DNA of 9,467 nucleotides, taken from NCBI GenBank assembly GCA_030597865.1, contig JAUVQZ010000109.1, forward strand, positions 1 to 9,467. The letters run 5' to 3'. Shown here in pieces: positions 1 through 6,943 of the stretch. Numbering within the stretch: the stretch's first letter is position 1; each line of letters opens with the position of its first letter. The notes beneath the pieces were generated by a model. The model ran no database searches, had not been told where the DNA came from, and worked only from the letters and a program-made list of their open reading frames with translations. The translations under genes and the position numbers were made by a program. The stretch comes from Pseudomonadota bacterium. GTDB lineage: Bacteria; Desulfobacterota; Desulfobulbia; Desulfobulbales; SURF-16.

Positions 1-342
1 GGCATTAGTGCCGGTTGGCCCGACAAATTGCAGCTTGTAGTCCAGCTTGCGTGGTTTTAAAATATTGTCCACAAAGGTTTGGATGAATTCTCTTTTGGCA
101 ACTGTCGCCATATCAAGTGCATGGCCAATACCGTTGTCTTGCAGGTACTTAATCACGGCTTTATTAATGATCGGATTGTTATGGCCGTAATTGAGGGCCC
201 CAGCCCCTGCAAAAAAGTCTATATAATGTTTGCCATCCTCGTCCCAGATTTCTGCCCCTTGGGATGTGGCAAAGGTGGTTGGGAAGGAACCAATATAGCC
301 ACGAACCTCTGATTCGTATTGTTCAAACAGTGCTAAAGACAT
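1..342 (-). CDS. ectB: Diaminobutyrate--2-oxoglutarate aminotransferase, N-terminal part (cut by window edge)
   Basis: EctB is a cytoplasmic PLP-dependent class III aminotransferase that converts aspartate semialdehyde plus glutamate to L-2,4-diaminobutyrate, the first dedicated step of ectoine synthesis. Reading the minus strand from the ATG at 342 gives 114 codons open to the window edge. The visible protein contains hallmark EctB stretches: FEQYESEVRGY near the N-terminus, DEDGKHYIDFFAGAGALNYG (about residues 34-53), the HALDMAT segment, and FVGPTGTNA at the edge, where the PLP-phosphate-binding loop begins. The catalytic lysine lies outside the window. The start is 12 nt after the ectA stop, and an AAGAG-type ribosome-binding site lies about 7 nt upstream, so the two genes are almost certainly one transcript. 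Recognition is from remembered family motifs and the match is strong; only completeness is unknown. Confidence 0.95.
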   Translation of the reverse strand, partial: MSLALFEQYESEVRGYIGSFPTTFATSQGAEIWDEDGKHYIDFFAGAGALNYGHNNPIINKAVIKYLQDNGIGHALDMATVAKREFIQTFVDNILKPRKLDYKLQFVGPTGTNA

Positions 343-354
343 GGTTTTACTCTT

Positions 355-891
355 TTAAGTTGTGGATTCGATTAAGGTTCGGCCCTTGGAAGCCGTGAAT
401 GTGTAGAGCAGTTCTGCTTCGTGGGTATCCCCACCAAATTGATCAGCCGTCAGGTAGGTTTCTTGGCTGATTTCTAAATCGTAACAGCTGGCAAAATTAC
501 TAAAAAAATTGAAGGAAGCAGTGTTGGAAGGGCTAATAGTCGTAGATAATGTGTCCACGGTAGGGTGGTGGGCCTGATTTTTTATGAGGGTCCGTAAAAG
601 CTCTTTGGCCAGTTTTTTGCCGCGCATATTGGCGGCAACGGCAACTTGCCAGACGAAGAGGGTCTGGGGGGCATCGGGACGAATATAGCCGGAGATGAAG
701 CCTACTGTTTTACCGTTGAACTCGGCCAGCACACAGGTGTCGGCAAAGTGGTCGGCCTGCAAAAAATACAAATAACGGGAGTTGAGATCTAACGGTGGGC
801 AGTTTTTGACGAGGTTGTAAATCGCCGGGCCGTTATCTAGATGGGGCTTTCGGAAAATGACACCTTGCAGGTGCTGCTCACAGGTCTCCAT
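355..891 (-). CDS. ectA: L-2,4-diaminobutyrate N-gamma-acetyltransferase
   Basis: EctA is a cytoplasmic GNAT-fold enzyme that transfers acetyl from acetyl-CoA to diaminobutyrate, giving N-gamma-acetyl-diaminobutyrate, the substrate of ectoine synthase EctC. Counting from the ATG at 891 (178 residues), the diagnostic segments are LDLNSRYLYFL (about 34-44), DHFADTCVLAE (47-57), the acetyl-CoA core FVWQVAV plus MRGKKLA (79-95), and TISPSNTAS (118-126). All are characteristic of EctA rather than of other GNATs. The frame also extends 12 codons further to a TTG at 927. Neither start has a convincing Shine-Dalgarno sequence; ATG 891 was chosen because the extra residues precede the conserved domain and TTG is rarer. 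It is the first gene of the visible ect operon, directly upstream of ectB. Induction by high osmolarity is expected from other ect operons but cannot be read from this sequence. Confidence 0.94.
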   Translation of the reverse strand: METCEQHLQGVIFRKPHLDNGPAIYNLVKNCPPLDLNSRYLYFLQADHFADTCVLAEFNGKTVGFISGYIRPDAPQTLFVWQVAVAANMRGKKLAKELLRTLIKNQAHHPTVDTLSTTISPSNTASFNFFSNFASCYDLEISQETYLTADQFGGDTHEAELLYTFTASKGRTLIESTT

Positions 892-1310
892 GAAGAATGG
901 TGGTCGTTTTTGAAGGTTGAAATTCAACCAATCGTAAACATAGAAAAATGGTCAATGCAAAAAAAGCACACCAAGGACTATGAATTTTACGCCAGTATGA
1001 CAAGCAAAATCGGTACCTTGGGGTTAATGCCATACGATTGATTCCGAAGGGGTATCCCTTGGGGTTAGACTCGACCGCAAAGGGGTCTGCAAGTGGGGGG
1101 CGCCTAAACGCAAATGAAAAGGTGTGAAATACAACACCAAAAAAAGAGAGCGTTACCCTTTTGGGGTATAAATTTTAGCGAACTATAACAAAAATACGCC
1201 AAAATTCAAGAGGATAAGTTTTCTATATTGCTGTGCTGTGGTTAACCCCTTGACTTAGAATCAATTTTTGGGGCTGGTGAGGTTGAAGTGGCGAGTATGC
1301 CGTGGTGATC
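892..1310. other. Gene-free region upstream of ectA with repeated ACCC/GGGT motifs
   Basis: No credible coding region is seen. On the minus strand TAACCCCAAGG occurs twice (1016-1026 and 1057-1067, 41 bp apart), each followed by (GA)TACC. A related TATACCCCAAAAGGGTAA lies around 1154-1170, and TTAACCCCTTG appears on the plus strand near 1241-1252. Short dyads are AAGGG-GTAT-CCCTT (1047-1060), TACCC-N4/5-GGGTA (1154-1168) and GGTGT-N8-ACACC (1121-1138, flanked by A/T tracts). A weak minus-strand promoter could be TTGTCA (1003-998) with CATAGT (982-977), but its spacer is only 15 bp. The ectA promoter must lie here; its exact position is not settled by inspection. Confidence 0.5.
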
Positions 1311-1355
1311 AAAAGCAAAGGCTCTGCCGAAGAGATCGGCTGGGCCTTTGCTTTT
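1311..1355 (-). terminator. Long bipartite hairpin terminator after the outer-membrane protein gene
   Basis: The 12-base arms AAAAGCAAAGGC (1311-1322) and GCCTTTGCTTTT (1344-1355) are perfectly complementary. Inside them, after a 3x3 internal loop, GCCGA (1326-1330) pairs with TCGGC (1336-1340) around the loop AGAGA. On the minus strand the stem ends in a short T run, as expected for a rho-independent terminator, and it lies 27 nt past the stop of the gene ending at 1383. The stem is nearly symmetric and could also act on the plus strand. It should insulate ectA from read-through. Confidence 0.85.
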
Positions 1356-1382
1356 TGTTGAAGACCTAAGGAGGGGCTTGGC

Positions 1383-2723
1383 TTAAAAATGGTACTGCAG
1401 GTAGACGGAGTTGTAATTGCTGCCGCCTTTGATGTCGCCGAACATGGAGGAGCTGCCGAAGATTCCCGAACGATGGTGGATGGAGTAGCCGAGCCAGACA
1501 TCATCAAGGGCTTCAATGGCAAGGGTTTGCCCCAGGTCAATATCAAGGGAGAGGTCGAGAAAGAGGAGCCATTTGCTGGCCTTCAGCTCCTTATCATCCA
1601 TCTCCACCTGTTCGATATGGCTGATCTCTGCGGCATAGGAGAGACCTTCGCCAATGCCGAGACGCCAGGTGAAGGGCCAGGCAAAGGTGTAATAACTCTT
1701 GAAGGCCAGTATATATTCCTGGCCAGACTCCTGGGGGCCGGAATTCCAATGCCAGGCAACCCCCGGGGTAAGGTAGGTTTTGATAGGCATGCCAAAGAGA
1801 TCATCAGCAAGGGGATGGCCGTAGAAGATGGAGGTGAGTTGGTTGTTGTCGGTGTCCCGTTCCCGGTTAAAGGTGATAATGTCACTCAGGTCAGAGGCAG
1901 TGGCCCAGCCCTGGGCCACTCGGATGTAGGGCTTGGCATCAATGGCCGATTTGCAGATGGTGGTGCTGCCGTTTTGATAGCTGATGCCCAGGAAGATATT
2001 ATTTTGGAAGTCATCCTCGACATAGAAGGAGTCCCGGGCGGCATCACCAAGCCAGGTGGCCTCCAGTGAGCCGAGCAAAAAGACGTCGTCAAAGAGGTGA
2101 TACCTGGCCTCGACACCGACGCTGATGTCCATGCCGGCACCGATATCATCCATGCTCAGGCCGTAATAATAATCGTTGAAGCGCCCATCCTTGAAGCGTA
2201 GATTCAGGTACGGGTTCACGGCAACAGGCCCGCCGTTTATCTCCAGGCCGGCCCGCCAGTTTGACGACAGGCGTTGTCTCTCGTCTGCCATGATATCCAC
2301 CTCAAAGTAGAGGGGGTCCTGGTTGGGCTGATAATGAAGCTGGAGCCCCCAGTCAAGGACATCGGTGTCGATCTGGGCATCATAGGCATCGTCCGGGACA
2401 TCAAAGAAGCGCCAGCGGGCCAGGAGTCGCAACTGCCAATCGTCACGGCTCAGCAATTTGACACCACCCTCAAGGCCATCGAGGTAGAGGTATTCATCCT
2501 CATAATAGAGGAGGGGGACTAAGTCGTGGAGGGTGGAGCTGTCTCCTTTAAAGGGGCTGGAGGCCACCCGTACCCCAAAGCCGATCCCCCATTTTTGTTC
2601 CTTGCACTCAAGGACCGAGGGGGTTTCATTTGGTTGGGGTGGCACAGCCTCCTGGGCCAGGACCTGGAAGGCGTAAACAGGGGAAAGGGCCAGGAGGAAA
2701 ATACTCTTTATGATTTTTTTCAT
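1383..2723 (-). CDS. Outer-membrane protein: MipA/OmpV-like barrel fused to a second PagL-like barrel
   Basis: This is a 446-residue predicted outer-membrane protein. Residues 1-23 look like a Sec signal peptide (MKKIIKS, then a hydrophobic core and VLA-Q). Residues about 44-255 resemble the MipA/OmpV family: WGIGFGV, a short linker, LVPLLYYEDEYLYLDGLEGG, then alternating amphipathic strands ending at FLGISYQ. MipA/OmpV proteins are normally about 250-280 residues, so this one is nearly twice the usual length. Residues about 258-446 form a second strand-rich segment ending in GYSIHHRSGIFG and GGSNYNSVYLQYHF, with a terminal Phe typical of BAM-inserted barrels. The H417-x-S419 pair recalls the catalytic His-x-Ser of the lipid A 3-O-deacylase PagL, but the catalytic Glu is not obvious (Asp430 is nearby). 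The barrel assignment is fairly safe; enzymatic activity is speculative. No good ribosome-binding site precedes the ATG. The gene is divergent from the TRAP operon and ends at a strong terminator. Confidence 0.8.
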   Translation of the reverse strand: MKKIIKSIFLLALSPVYAFQVLAQEAVPPQPNETPSVLECKEQKWGIGFGVRVASSPFKGDSSTLHDLVPLLYYEDEYLYLDGLEGGVKLLSRDDWQLRLLARWRFFDVPDDAYDAQIDTDVLDWGLQLHYQPNQDPLYFEVDIMADERQRLSSNWRAGLEINGGPVAVNPYLNLRFKDGRFNDYYYGLSMDDIGAGMDISVGVEARYHLFDDVFLLGSLEATWLGDAARDSFYVEDDFQNNIFLGISYQNGSTTICKSAIDAKPYIRVAQGWATASDLSDIITFNRERDTDNNQLTSIFYGHPLADDLFGMPIKTYLTPGVAWHWNSGPQESGQEYILAFKSYYTFAWPFTWRLGIGEGLSYAAEISHIEQVEMDDKELKASKWLLFLDLSLDIDLGQTLAIEALDDVWLGYSIHHRSGIFGSSSMFGDIKGGSNYNSVYLQYHF

Positions 2724-2891
2724 GACAAGGGGGGCTGGGTGGAAGGGGCTGTGGGTTTAGGAGAGAAGGATAAAAGGACTTTAGATATTGGTTCGCTGGA
2801 TAGGTACTCAGGTTGATGGGAGTGCTTAAAATATGGCGATAGTTTTAACTGTGTAACCACCGAAGCAATATGTGTGCCCATTTGGGGGGTG

Positions 2892-2918
2892 ACTATACCA
2901 TAAATTCACCTTTGGCAA
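2892..2918 (-). promoter_or_regulatory. Possible promoter for the outer-membrane protein gene
   Basis: On the minus strand TTGCCA (2918-2913) is followed 15 bp later by TATAGT (2897-2892). Each hexamer matches 5 of 6 sigma-70 consensus bases, but the spacer is shorter than the usual 16-18 bp. It would give a 5' leader of about 160 nt. It is the best candidate on this strand of the divergent gap, but only tentative. Confidence 0.25.
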
Positions 2919-2931
2919 ACCACTTTTGCAC

Positions 2932-2967
2932 GCCGAAATTTACGCCTGGCTGGCCTGCTTTTTCGGC
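2932..2967. repeat. Inverted repeat upstream of the TRAP promoter
   Basis: GCCGAAA (2932-2938) and TTTCGGC (2961-2967) are perfect 7-base inverted arms separated by 22 nt, just upstream of the -35 box of the tatT promoter. It could be an operator half-site pair or a transcript hairpin. No known regulator site is recognised. Confidence 0.35.
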
Positions 2968-2984
2968 ATCTTTAGTGGCTATGC

Positions 2985-3014
2985 TTGACAGCCTTTCCAA
3001 GGCCCCGATATAGT
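2985..3014 (+). promoter_or_regulatory. Sigma-70-type promoter of the TRAP operon
   Basis: A perfect -35 hexamer TTGACA (2985-2990) is followed, after an 18-bp spacer, by TATAGT (3009-3014), one base from the -10 consensus. Transcription should start about 6-8 nt after the -10 box, at about 3020-3022. That coincides with the first ATG of tatT (3021) and leaves almost no leader. No competing promoter of similar quality was seen in the gap. Confidence 0.65.
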
Positions 3015-3020
3015 GGGTAG

Positions 3021-3881
3021 ATGTCTATGAAGCGCAAAGTACACGGGGTGTTGATGGTGTTTGCCACCCTGTTTTTTTTGAACGGTTGTACCTCTCTGGT
3101 CATCACCAGGGTGGTCGGTCCTACGGTGGACAACCTCCAGAGGCAGAAGGATGTTGATCTCGTCTGTGAGGGGGCCCCTTCTTTTCTGCTCATGATCGAT
3201 AGCTTGCTGGCCTCCAAGCCGGATGACAGAAAGCTGCTGATAACCGCCACCCAGGCTTACGGAGCCTATATTGCCGCCCTTGATGTCTGCGGCCGCCAGG
3301 AAAGGGCCGGTGTGCTCAGTGAAAAGTCCCGGGAGTATGGTCTTGGCCTCCTTGTCCAGGCCGGGGTCTGCAAGGGGAGCAAGGTGCCGGTGGACGTCAT
3401 GCGCCGGAATCTGCAGAGTTTCGGTAAGGCAGATGTCCCCTCCCTTTTTTGGGGCGCCTATGGCTGGGCGGCCTGGCTCCAGTATCAAAAAGGGGCTCCG
3501 GCCGCCCTCGCCGATTTTCTGCGGGTTGAGCAGATCATGCTGCGGGTCGTGGAGGTTGATGAGGGGTTTTATCATGGCAGCGCCCATCTCTTTCTAGGTA
3601 TGTATTACGGGGCACGATCGGCCATGTTGGGGGGCAAACCTGAGCTGAGCAAATATCACTTCAGACGGGCCCTGGGGTTAAGTAATCGTCAGCTCCTTGC
3701 CATCCAGGTTGCCTACGCCCAGAGTTATGCCCGCACCGTCTTTGATCTCGATTTGTACAGAAGTCTCCTGCAGGAGGTCCTTGATTTTAAACTGGCAGAC
3801 AGGCCTGATCTTTACCTGGCAAATCAGGTGGCTAAGCGCCAGGCCCATCAACTTTTACAAGAGATGGAGCTTGATTTCTAG
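3021..3881 (+). CDS. tatT: TatT family lipoprotein of a TRAP transporter
   Basis: TatT proteins are periplasmic TPR-like, mostly helical lipoproteins. They are described for Treponema pallidum TRAP systems as trimeric partners of the substrate-binding protein. The product has 286 residues. MKRKVHG plus a hydrophobic stretch leads to a lipobox LNGC with Cys23 as the expected lipidated residue. Family-like segments are SFLLMIDSLLASKPDDRKLL (about 54-73), SLFWGAYGWAAWL, HLFLGMYYGARSAMLGGKPE with SKYHFRRALGL, and a C-terminal FDLDLYRSLLQEVLDF. Being first in the operon, before dctP, matches the usual TatT context. The start could be ATG 3021 or ATG 3027 (two codons later). Neither has a clear Shine-Dalgarno sequence, and the promoter predicts a transcript starting at about 3021, so translation may be leaderless. 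The family call is strong; the precise role of TatT is not established. Confidence 0.9.
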   Translation: MSMKRKVHGVLMVFATLFFLNGCTSLVITRVVGPTVDNLQRQKDVDLVCEGAPSFLLMIDSLLASKPDDRKLLITATQAYGAYIAALDVCGRQERAGVLSEKSREYGLGLLVQAGVCKGSKVPVDVMRRNLQSFGKADVPSLFWGAYGWAAWLQYQKGAPAALADFLRVEQIMLRVVEVDEGFYHGSAHLFLGMYYGARSAMLGGKPELSKYHFRRALGLSNRQLLAIQVAYAQSYARTVFDLDLYRSLLQEVLDFKLADRPDLYLANQVAKRQAHQLLQEMELDF

Positions 3882-3882
3882 G

Positions 3883-3964
3883 CCAGGCGGCCTGGATTTT
3901 GTGAGGATCCTCTCCTGGGGCTCCTCATTTAGAGTCCCCTTGGGGGGGGCATAGGGCCCTTTAT
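3883..3964 (+). promoter_or_regulatory. Cluster of GC-rich hairpins between tatT and dctP
   Basis: Directly after the tatT stop, CCAGG-CGG-CCTGG (3883-3895) is followed by ATTTT. GGGGCTC (3917-3923) pairs with GAG-T-CCCC (3932-3939). After a run of eight G (3942-3949), GGGC-ATAGG-GCCC (3947-3959) is followed by TTTAT. These resemble weak terminators or RNA-processing stabilisers inside the operon. The tatT-dctP gap is 175 bp, much longer than the downstream gaps, so partial termination or separate dctP dosage is plausible. Confidence 0.4.
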
Positions 3965-4056
3965 AGCTTGAAAAAACGTGGTGGCCCATCGCATCAGCCA
4001 CCTTACTCCCACGGTTTGGGGATCTTTTGGATAGGGCGGGATATATGGAGATTTTT

Positions 4057-5064
4057 ATGGGCGTCAGGATCCGCGGGGTACAGCTTTTCATTATCGTCTT
4101 GCTCCTGGCTTCTGCCCAGGTCTGCTGTGCTGCCCCGAAATACCTCTTCAAGGTGGCCTCGGTGGCCCCGGAGGGGAGTGTCTGGGCTCAGCATTTTCGT
4201 GACTTTGTCAAAGAGGTGGGGGCAAAGAGCAACGGCGATATAGGTTTTCGGGTATACCTCGGAGGTTCCATGGGGGACGACCGGGTCATGTATCGTAAGA
4301 TGCAGGTGGGGCAGCTCCATGGCGGTGGGTTTACGATGACCGGTATTGGCGCTGTGGTTCCTGATTTCAGGGTGATGGGCATCCCCTTTCTCTTTCGTTC
4401 ATTTGAAGAGGTTGACCTGGTCCGGAAGGGGCTGGATGTGTTGGTGAAAAAGGCCTTTGCGGAAAAAGGCATGGAATTTCTAGCCTTTACCGAGGTTGGT
4501 TTTGTCTATACCATGTCCACCTCAGCCATCACCACCGTGGCCCAGCTCCAGGCCAGTAAATGTTGGCTGCCAGAGGGTGACCCTGTAAGCGCTGAATTTT
4601 TCTCTGCCATTGCTGTTTCTCCCATTCCCCTTACCATTCCAGATGTTCTTACCTCTCTGCAGACAGGGATGATCGATACGGTGTTTAACGGGCTCTATGG
4701 CTCCATTGTTCTGCAATGGTTCACCAAGGCGAAGTTTATCACTGATACGCCGTTTGGCTATGCCTATGGCGCCTTTCTTCTTGATGGCCGGAAATTTAAC
4801 AGTATGCCCCCTGACTATGCAGAGATTGTTAGGGATGCTGCGTCCAGGCATTTTCAGGCCTTGCTGGTGGATACCAGAAAGAGCAATTTTGACTCACGGG
4901 CTGTTCTCAAGGAAAATGGCGTGGTGTTTGTTGAACCCAGCCCGGAAGCCCTCCAGGAACTGGTGGACAGGCGTGATGAGGCTGTCATCCGCATGACTGG
5001 TCAGGCCTTTTCAAAAGAAATTTATGATGAAACCGCCCGCCTTCTCAAAGAGAGCAGGGAATAA
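4057..5064 (+). CDS. dctP: TRAP transporter substrate-binding protein, DctP family (TatT-associated subtype)
   Basis: This is the periplasmic ligand-binding subunit that delivers solute to the DctQM permease. The chosen ATG at 4057 has GGAG at 4047-4050 with a 6-nt spacer, much better than the upstream ATG 4045 or TTG 4027, which are also in frame. The 335-residue product has a signal peptide (MGVRIRG, hydrophobic core, cleavage near VCCA-AP). Family features are FKVASVAPEGSVWAQHF (31-47), the loop around GGSMGDDRVMYRKMQVGQL (69-87), VMGIPFLF (106-113) and LTSLQTGMIDTVFN (198-211). In typical DctP proteins the segment LKGLKIRVPE holds the Arg that salt-bridges the ligand carboxylate; here the aligned segment is LQASKCWLPE, with Trp170 at that position. 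The ligand is therefore unlikely to be a simple dicarboxylate, but it cannot be named. dctQ follows after 63 bp. Confidence 0.93.
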   Translation: MGVRIRGVQLFIIVLLLASAQVCCAAPKYLFKVASVAPEGSVWAQHFRDFVKEVGAKSNGDIGFRVYLGGSMGDDRVMYRKMQVGQLHGGGFTMTGIGAVVPDFRVMGIPFLFRSFEEVDLVRKGLDVLVKKAFAEKGMEFLAFTEVGFVYTMSTSAITTVAQLQASKCWLPEGDPVSAEFFSAIAVSPIPLTIPDVLTSLQTGMIDTVFNGLYGSIVLQWFTKAKFITDTPFGYAYGAFLLDGRKFNSMPPDYAEIVRDAASRHFQALLVDTRKSNFDSRAVLKENGVVFVEPSPEALQELVDRRDEAVIRMTGQAFSKEIYDETARLLKESRE

Positions 5065-5127
5065 CCTGGATCTGCCTGCGGCAAGGCCGTCCGTTTTGAG
5101 CCGTCAACAAACATGGTTGTATAGGGG

Positions 5128-5658
5128 ATGACCTTCAACGTTATTGTCAAGAATGCAGGAAAAACCCTCCAACGTCTTGAGGAGGGCTTTCTCTGTCTGC
5201 TTTTGCTGACCATGATTGTTCTGGCCGTTGCCCAGATCGTCCTGCGCAGCTTTTTTTCAGGCGGCTTTCTCTGGGCAGATCCTTTCCTGCGCTATCTCGT
5301 TCTGTGGAGCGGTATGTTCGGCGCGGCCCTGGCCACCAAGAAGGGCAAACATATAGCCTTGGACGTTGTTTCCTATCTGCTTCCAGAGGAGGTGCAGCCA
5401 TGGCTTAAATGCCTGCTTGATTTTTTTTCCTTCCTGGTTGCCCTGCTGCTTTCCTATGCGGCCATTATTTTTGTGAGAAATGAGGCGGAGTTCGGTGCCT
5501 CAGTCTTGCTGTTTGTGCCGTCCTGGTGCTGGAATCTTGTTTTTCCCCTGGCCTTCGCCCTGATAGCCCTTCGTTTTTTGAGCGCCACTCTTACTGATCT
5601 TCTTGTTCTATGCGGAAGAAAAGAAGGGCAGAAGCCTCGATTGGGTCTGAAACCGTGA
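5128..5658 (+). CDS. dctQ: TRAP transporter small permease, DctQ family
   Basis: DctQ is the small four-helix inner-membrane subunit that pairs with DctM. The 176-residue product has hydrophobic segments at about 20-42, 50-68, 92-112 and 130-154. The family signature between helices 2 and 3 is present as LATKKGKHIALDVVSYLLPE, after FLRYLVLWSGMFGAA. The ATG at 5128 directly abuts AGGGG (5123-5127), too close for an ordinary Shine-Dalgarno spacing, yet an in-frame stop just upstream (TAG 5122-5124) and no later start before helix 1 leave it as the only reasonable choice. Translation may lean on coupling to dctP. The reading frame ends inside GTGA, overlapping the dctM start by four bases. Confidence 0.92.
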   Translation: MTFNVIVKNAGKTLQRLEEGFLCLLLLTMIVLAVAQIVLRSFFSGGFLWADPFLRYLVLWSGMFGAALATKKGKHIALDVVSYLLPEEVQPWLKCLLDFFSFLVALLLSYAAIIFVRNEAEFGASVLLFVPSWCWNLVFPLAFALIALRFLSATLTDLLVLCGRKEGQKPRLGLKP

Positions 5659-6920
5659 CTCTTCTCAAGTTTTTCATCCTCTTTCTGGCCCTGCTCGGCA
5701 CGCCTCTTTTCATCATCATCTCCGCCCTGGCCCTCTTCTCTTTCTATGGTGAGGGCATCGACATCTCGGTGGTTATTATCGAGATGGCACGCCTGGCCGA
5801 TACCCCGTTGCTGTTGTCATTACCCCTGTTTATCTTTGCCGGCACCCTGCTGTCTGAGAGTGGCGCCCCCCAGCGCATGTTACGGGTTTTTCAGCTTCTC
5901 CTTGGCTGGATGCCTGGTGGGCTGGCCGTGGTTTCGCTGGTGGTCTGCGCTGTTTTTACCGCCTTTACCGGCGCCTCAGGGGTGACGATTTTTGCCTTGG
6001 GTGGCCTGCTTATGCCGGCCCTTCTTAGGGACAGGTACTCTGAAAAATTTTCCCTGGGTCTCATCACCTCTTCGGGCAGCCTGGGCCTTCTTTTTCCGCC
6101 GAGTCTGCCCCTCATCCTCTATGGCGTTATTTCCGGGGCCAGGATTGATCATCTTTTTCTGGCTGGTATCCTGCCGGGGCTGCTCATGCTTGCCCTGCTG
6201 GTGGGGTACAGTATTAAAAAAAGTCCAGCTCCTGTGACACAATATCAAGCGCCAACCAGGGCGGAAATTTTTGCCGGACTTCGTGACGCAGCCTGGGAGC
6301 TGCCCCTGCCAGTGATTGTCCTCGGCGGTATCTACGGCGGTATCTTTGTGGCCGGTGAGGCCGCAGCAGTGACCGCCCTTTATGTCATTGTCGTGGAGGT
6401 CTTTATAAAAGGTGATGTCTCCTTTGCCCGGCTGCGGAAGAGCATGATCCAGAGCATGATGCTCTTTGGCGGCATCCTGGTGATTCTGGCCGCCTCCATG
6501 GCCTCCACCAATTATCTGGTGGACATGCAGGTACCCACTCGCATCTTTGAGTTCATTAAGCAGTATATTGACAATAAATACACCTTCCTCCTGCTCCTTA
6601 ATATCTTTCTGCTCATTGTCGGCTCCATGCTGGATATTTTTTCCGCCCTGGTCCTGGTGGTGCCACTGATTGTCCCCATCGCTGAAGGGTATGATGTGAA
6701 CCTTATTCACCTGGGAATCATCTTTTTAACAAACCTGCAGATTGGCTATTGCACGCCGCCGGTGGGCCTCAACCTCTTTTTGGCCTCCTATAGGTTCGAC
6801 AAACCAGTGGTCCAGCTTTATAGCGCCACTCTGCCCTTTCTCCTCCTCTTAATGGTAACCCTGCTGCTCATCACCTATTTCCCCCTTCTAAGCCTTTTTC
6901 TGGTGGGGTTGTGGGGGTAG
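5655..6920 (+). CDS. dctM: TRAP transporter large permease, DctM family
   Basis: DctM is the inner-membrane subunit, with about 12 helices, that carries out ion-coupled transport. Starting at GTG 5655 gives 421 residues, close to the usual 420-430. This GTG overlaps the dctQ stop in the four-base string GTGA, a classic coupled junction. An alternative ATG at 5610 would add 15 charged residues before helix 1 and has no ribosome-binding site. Signature regions counted from GTG are FTGASGVTIFALGGLLMPAL (near 100-120), LGLLFPPSLPLILYGVISGA (about 140-160), LAGILPGLLMLALL, and the C-terminal-half SMLDIFSALVLVVPLIVPIA and IGYCTPPVGLNLFLAS. These match the DctM pattern of repeated S/G-rich re-entrant loops. 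It is the last gene of the operon; no good terminator follows immediately. Confidence 0.95.
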   Translation: MTLLKFFILFLALLGTPLFIIISALALFSFYGEGIDISVVIIEMARLADTPLLLSLPLFIFAGTLLSESGAPQRMLRVFQLLLGWMPGGLAVVSLVVCAVFTAFTGASGVTIFALGGLLMPALLRDRYSEKFSLGLITSSGSLGLLFPPSLPLILYGVISGARIDHLFLAGILPGLLMLALLVGYSIKKSPAPVTQYQAPTRAEIFAGLRDAAWELPLPVIVLGGIYGGIFVAGEAAAVTALYVIVVEVFIKGDVSFARLRKSMIQSMMLFGGILVILAASMASTNYLVDMQVPTRIFEFIKQYIDNKYTFLLLLNIFLLIVGSMLDIFSALVLVVPLIVPIAEGYDVNLIHLGIIFLTNLQIGYCTPPVGLNLFLASYRFDKPVVQLYSATLPFLLLLMVTLLLITYFPLLSLFLVGLWG

Positions 6921-6943
6921 TAAGGGGTTGTTGGTTACAGAAA

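Noticed and set aside
841..1041. A 66-residue plus-strand frame crossing the ectA start.
   Set aside because: It overlaps conserved ectA codons antisense, has no ribosome-binding site and shows no similarity to a known family.
1040..1110. A tRNA-like or riboswitch-like fold in the ectA upstream gap.
   Set aside because: No cloverleaf, T-loop or conserved riboswitch core could be traced; only short GGGG/CCCC dyads are present.
1389..2069. A 226-residue plus-strand frame opposite the outer-membrane protein gene.
   Set aside because: It is low-complexity hydrophobic sequence without motifs and lies entirely inside a gene with a signal peptide, barrel strands and its own terminator.
4027..4056. 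Extended dctP starts at TTG 4027 or ATG 4045.
   Set aside because: Both add residues ahead of a good signal peptide and lack the well-spaced GGAG that serves ATG 4057.
5976..6710. Long 244-residue reading frame antisense to dctM.
   Set aside because: The composition (His, Gln and Gly rich, no domain) is that of a reverse-strand shadow of a membrane protein gene; dctM is clearly the real gene.
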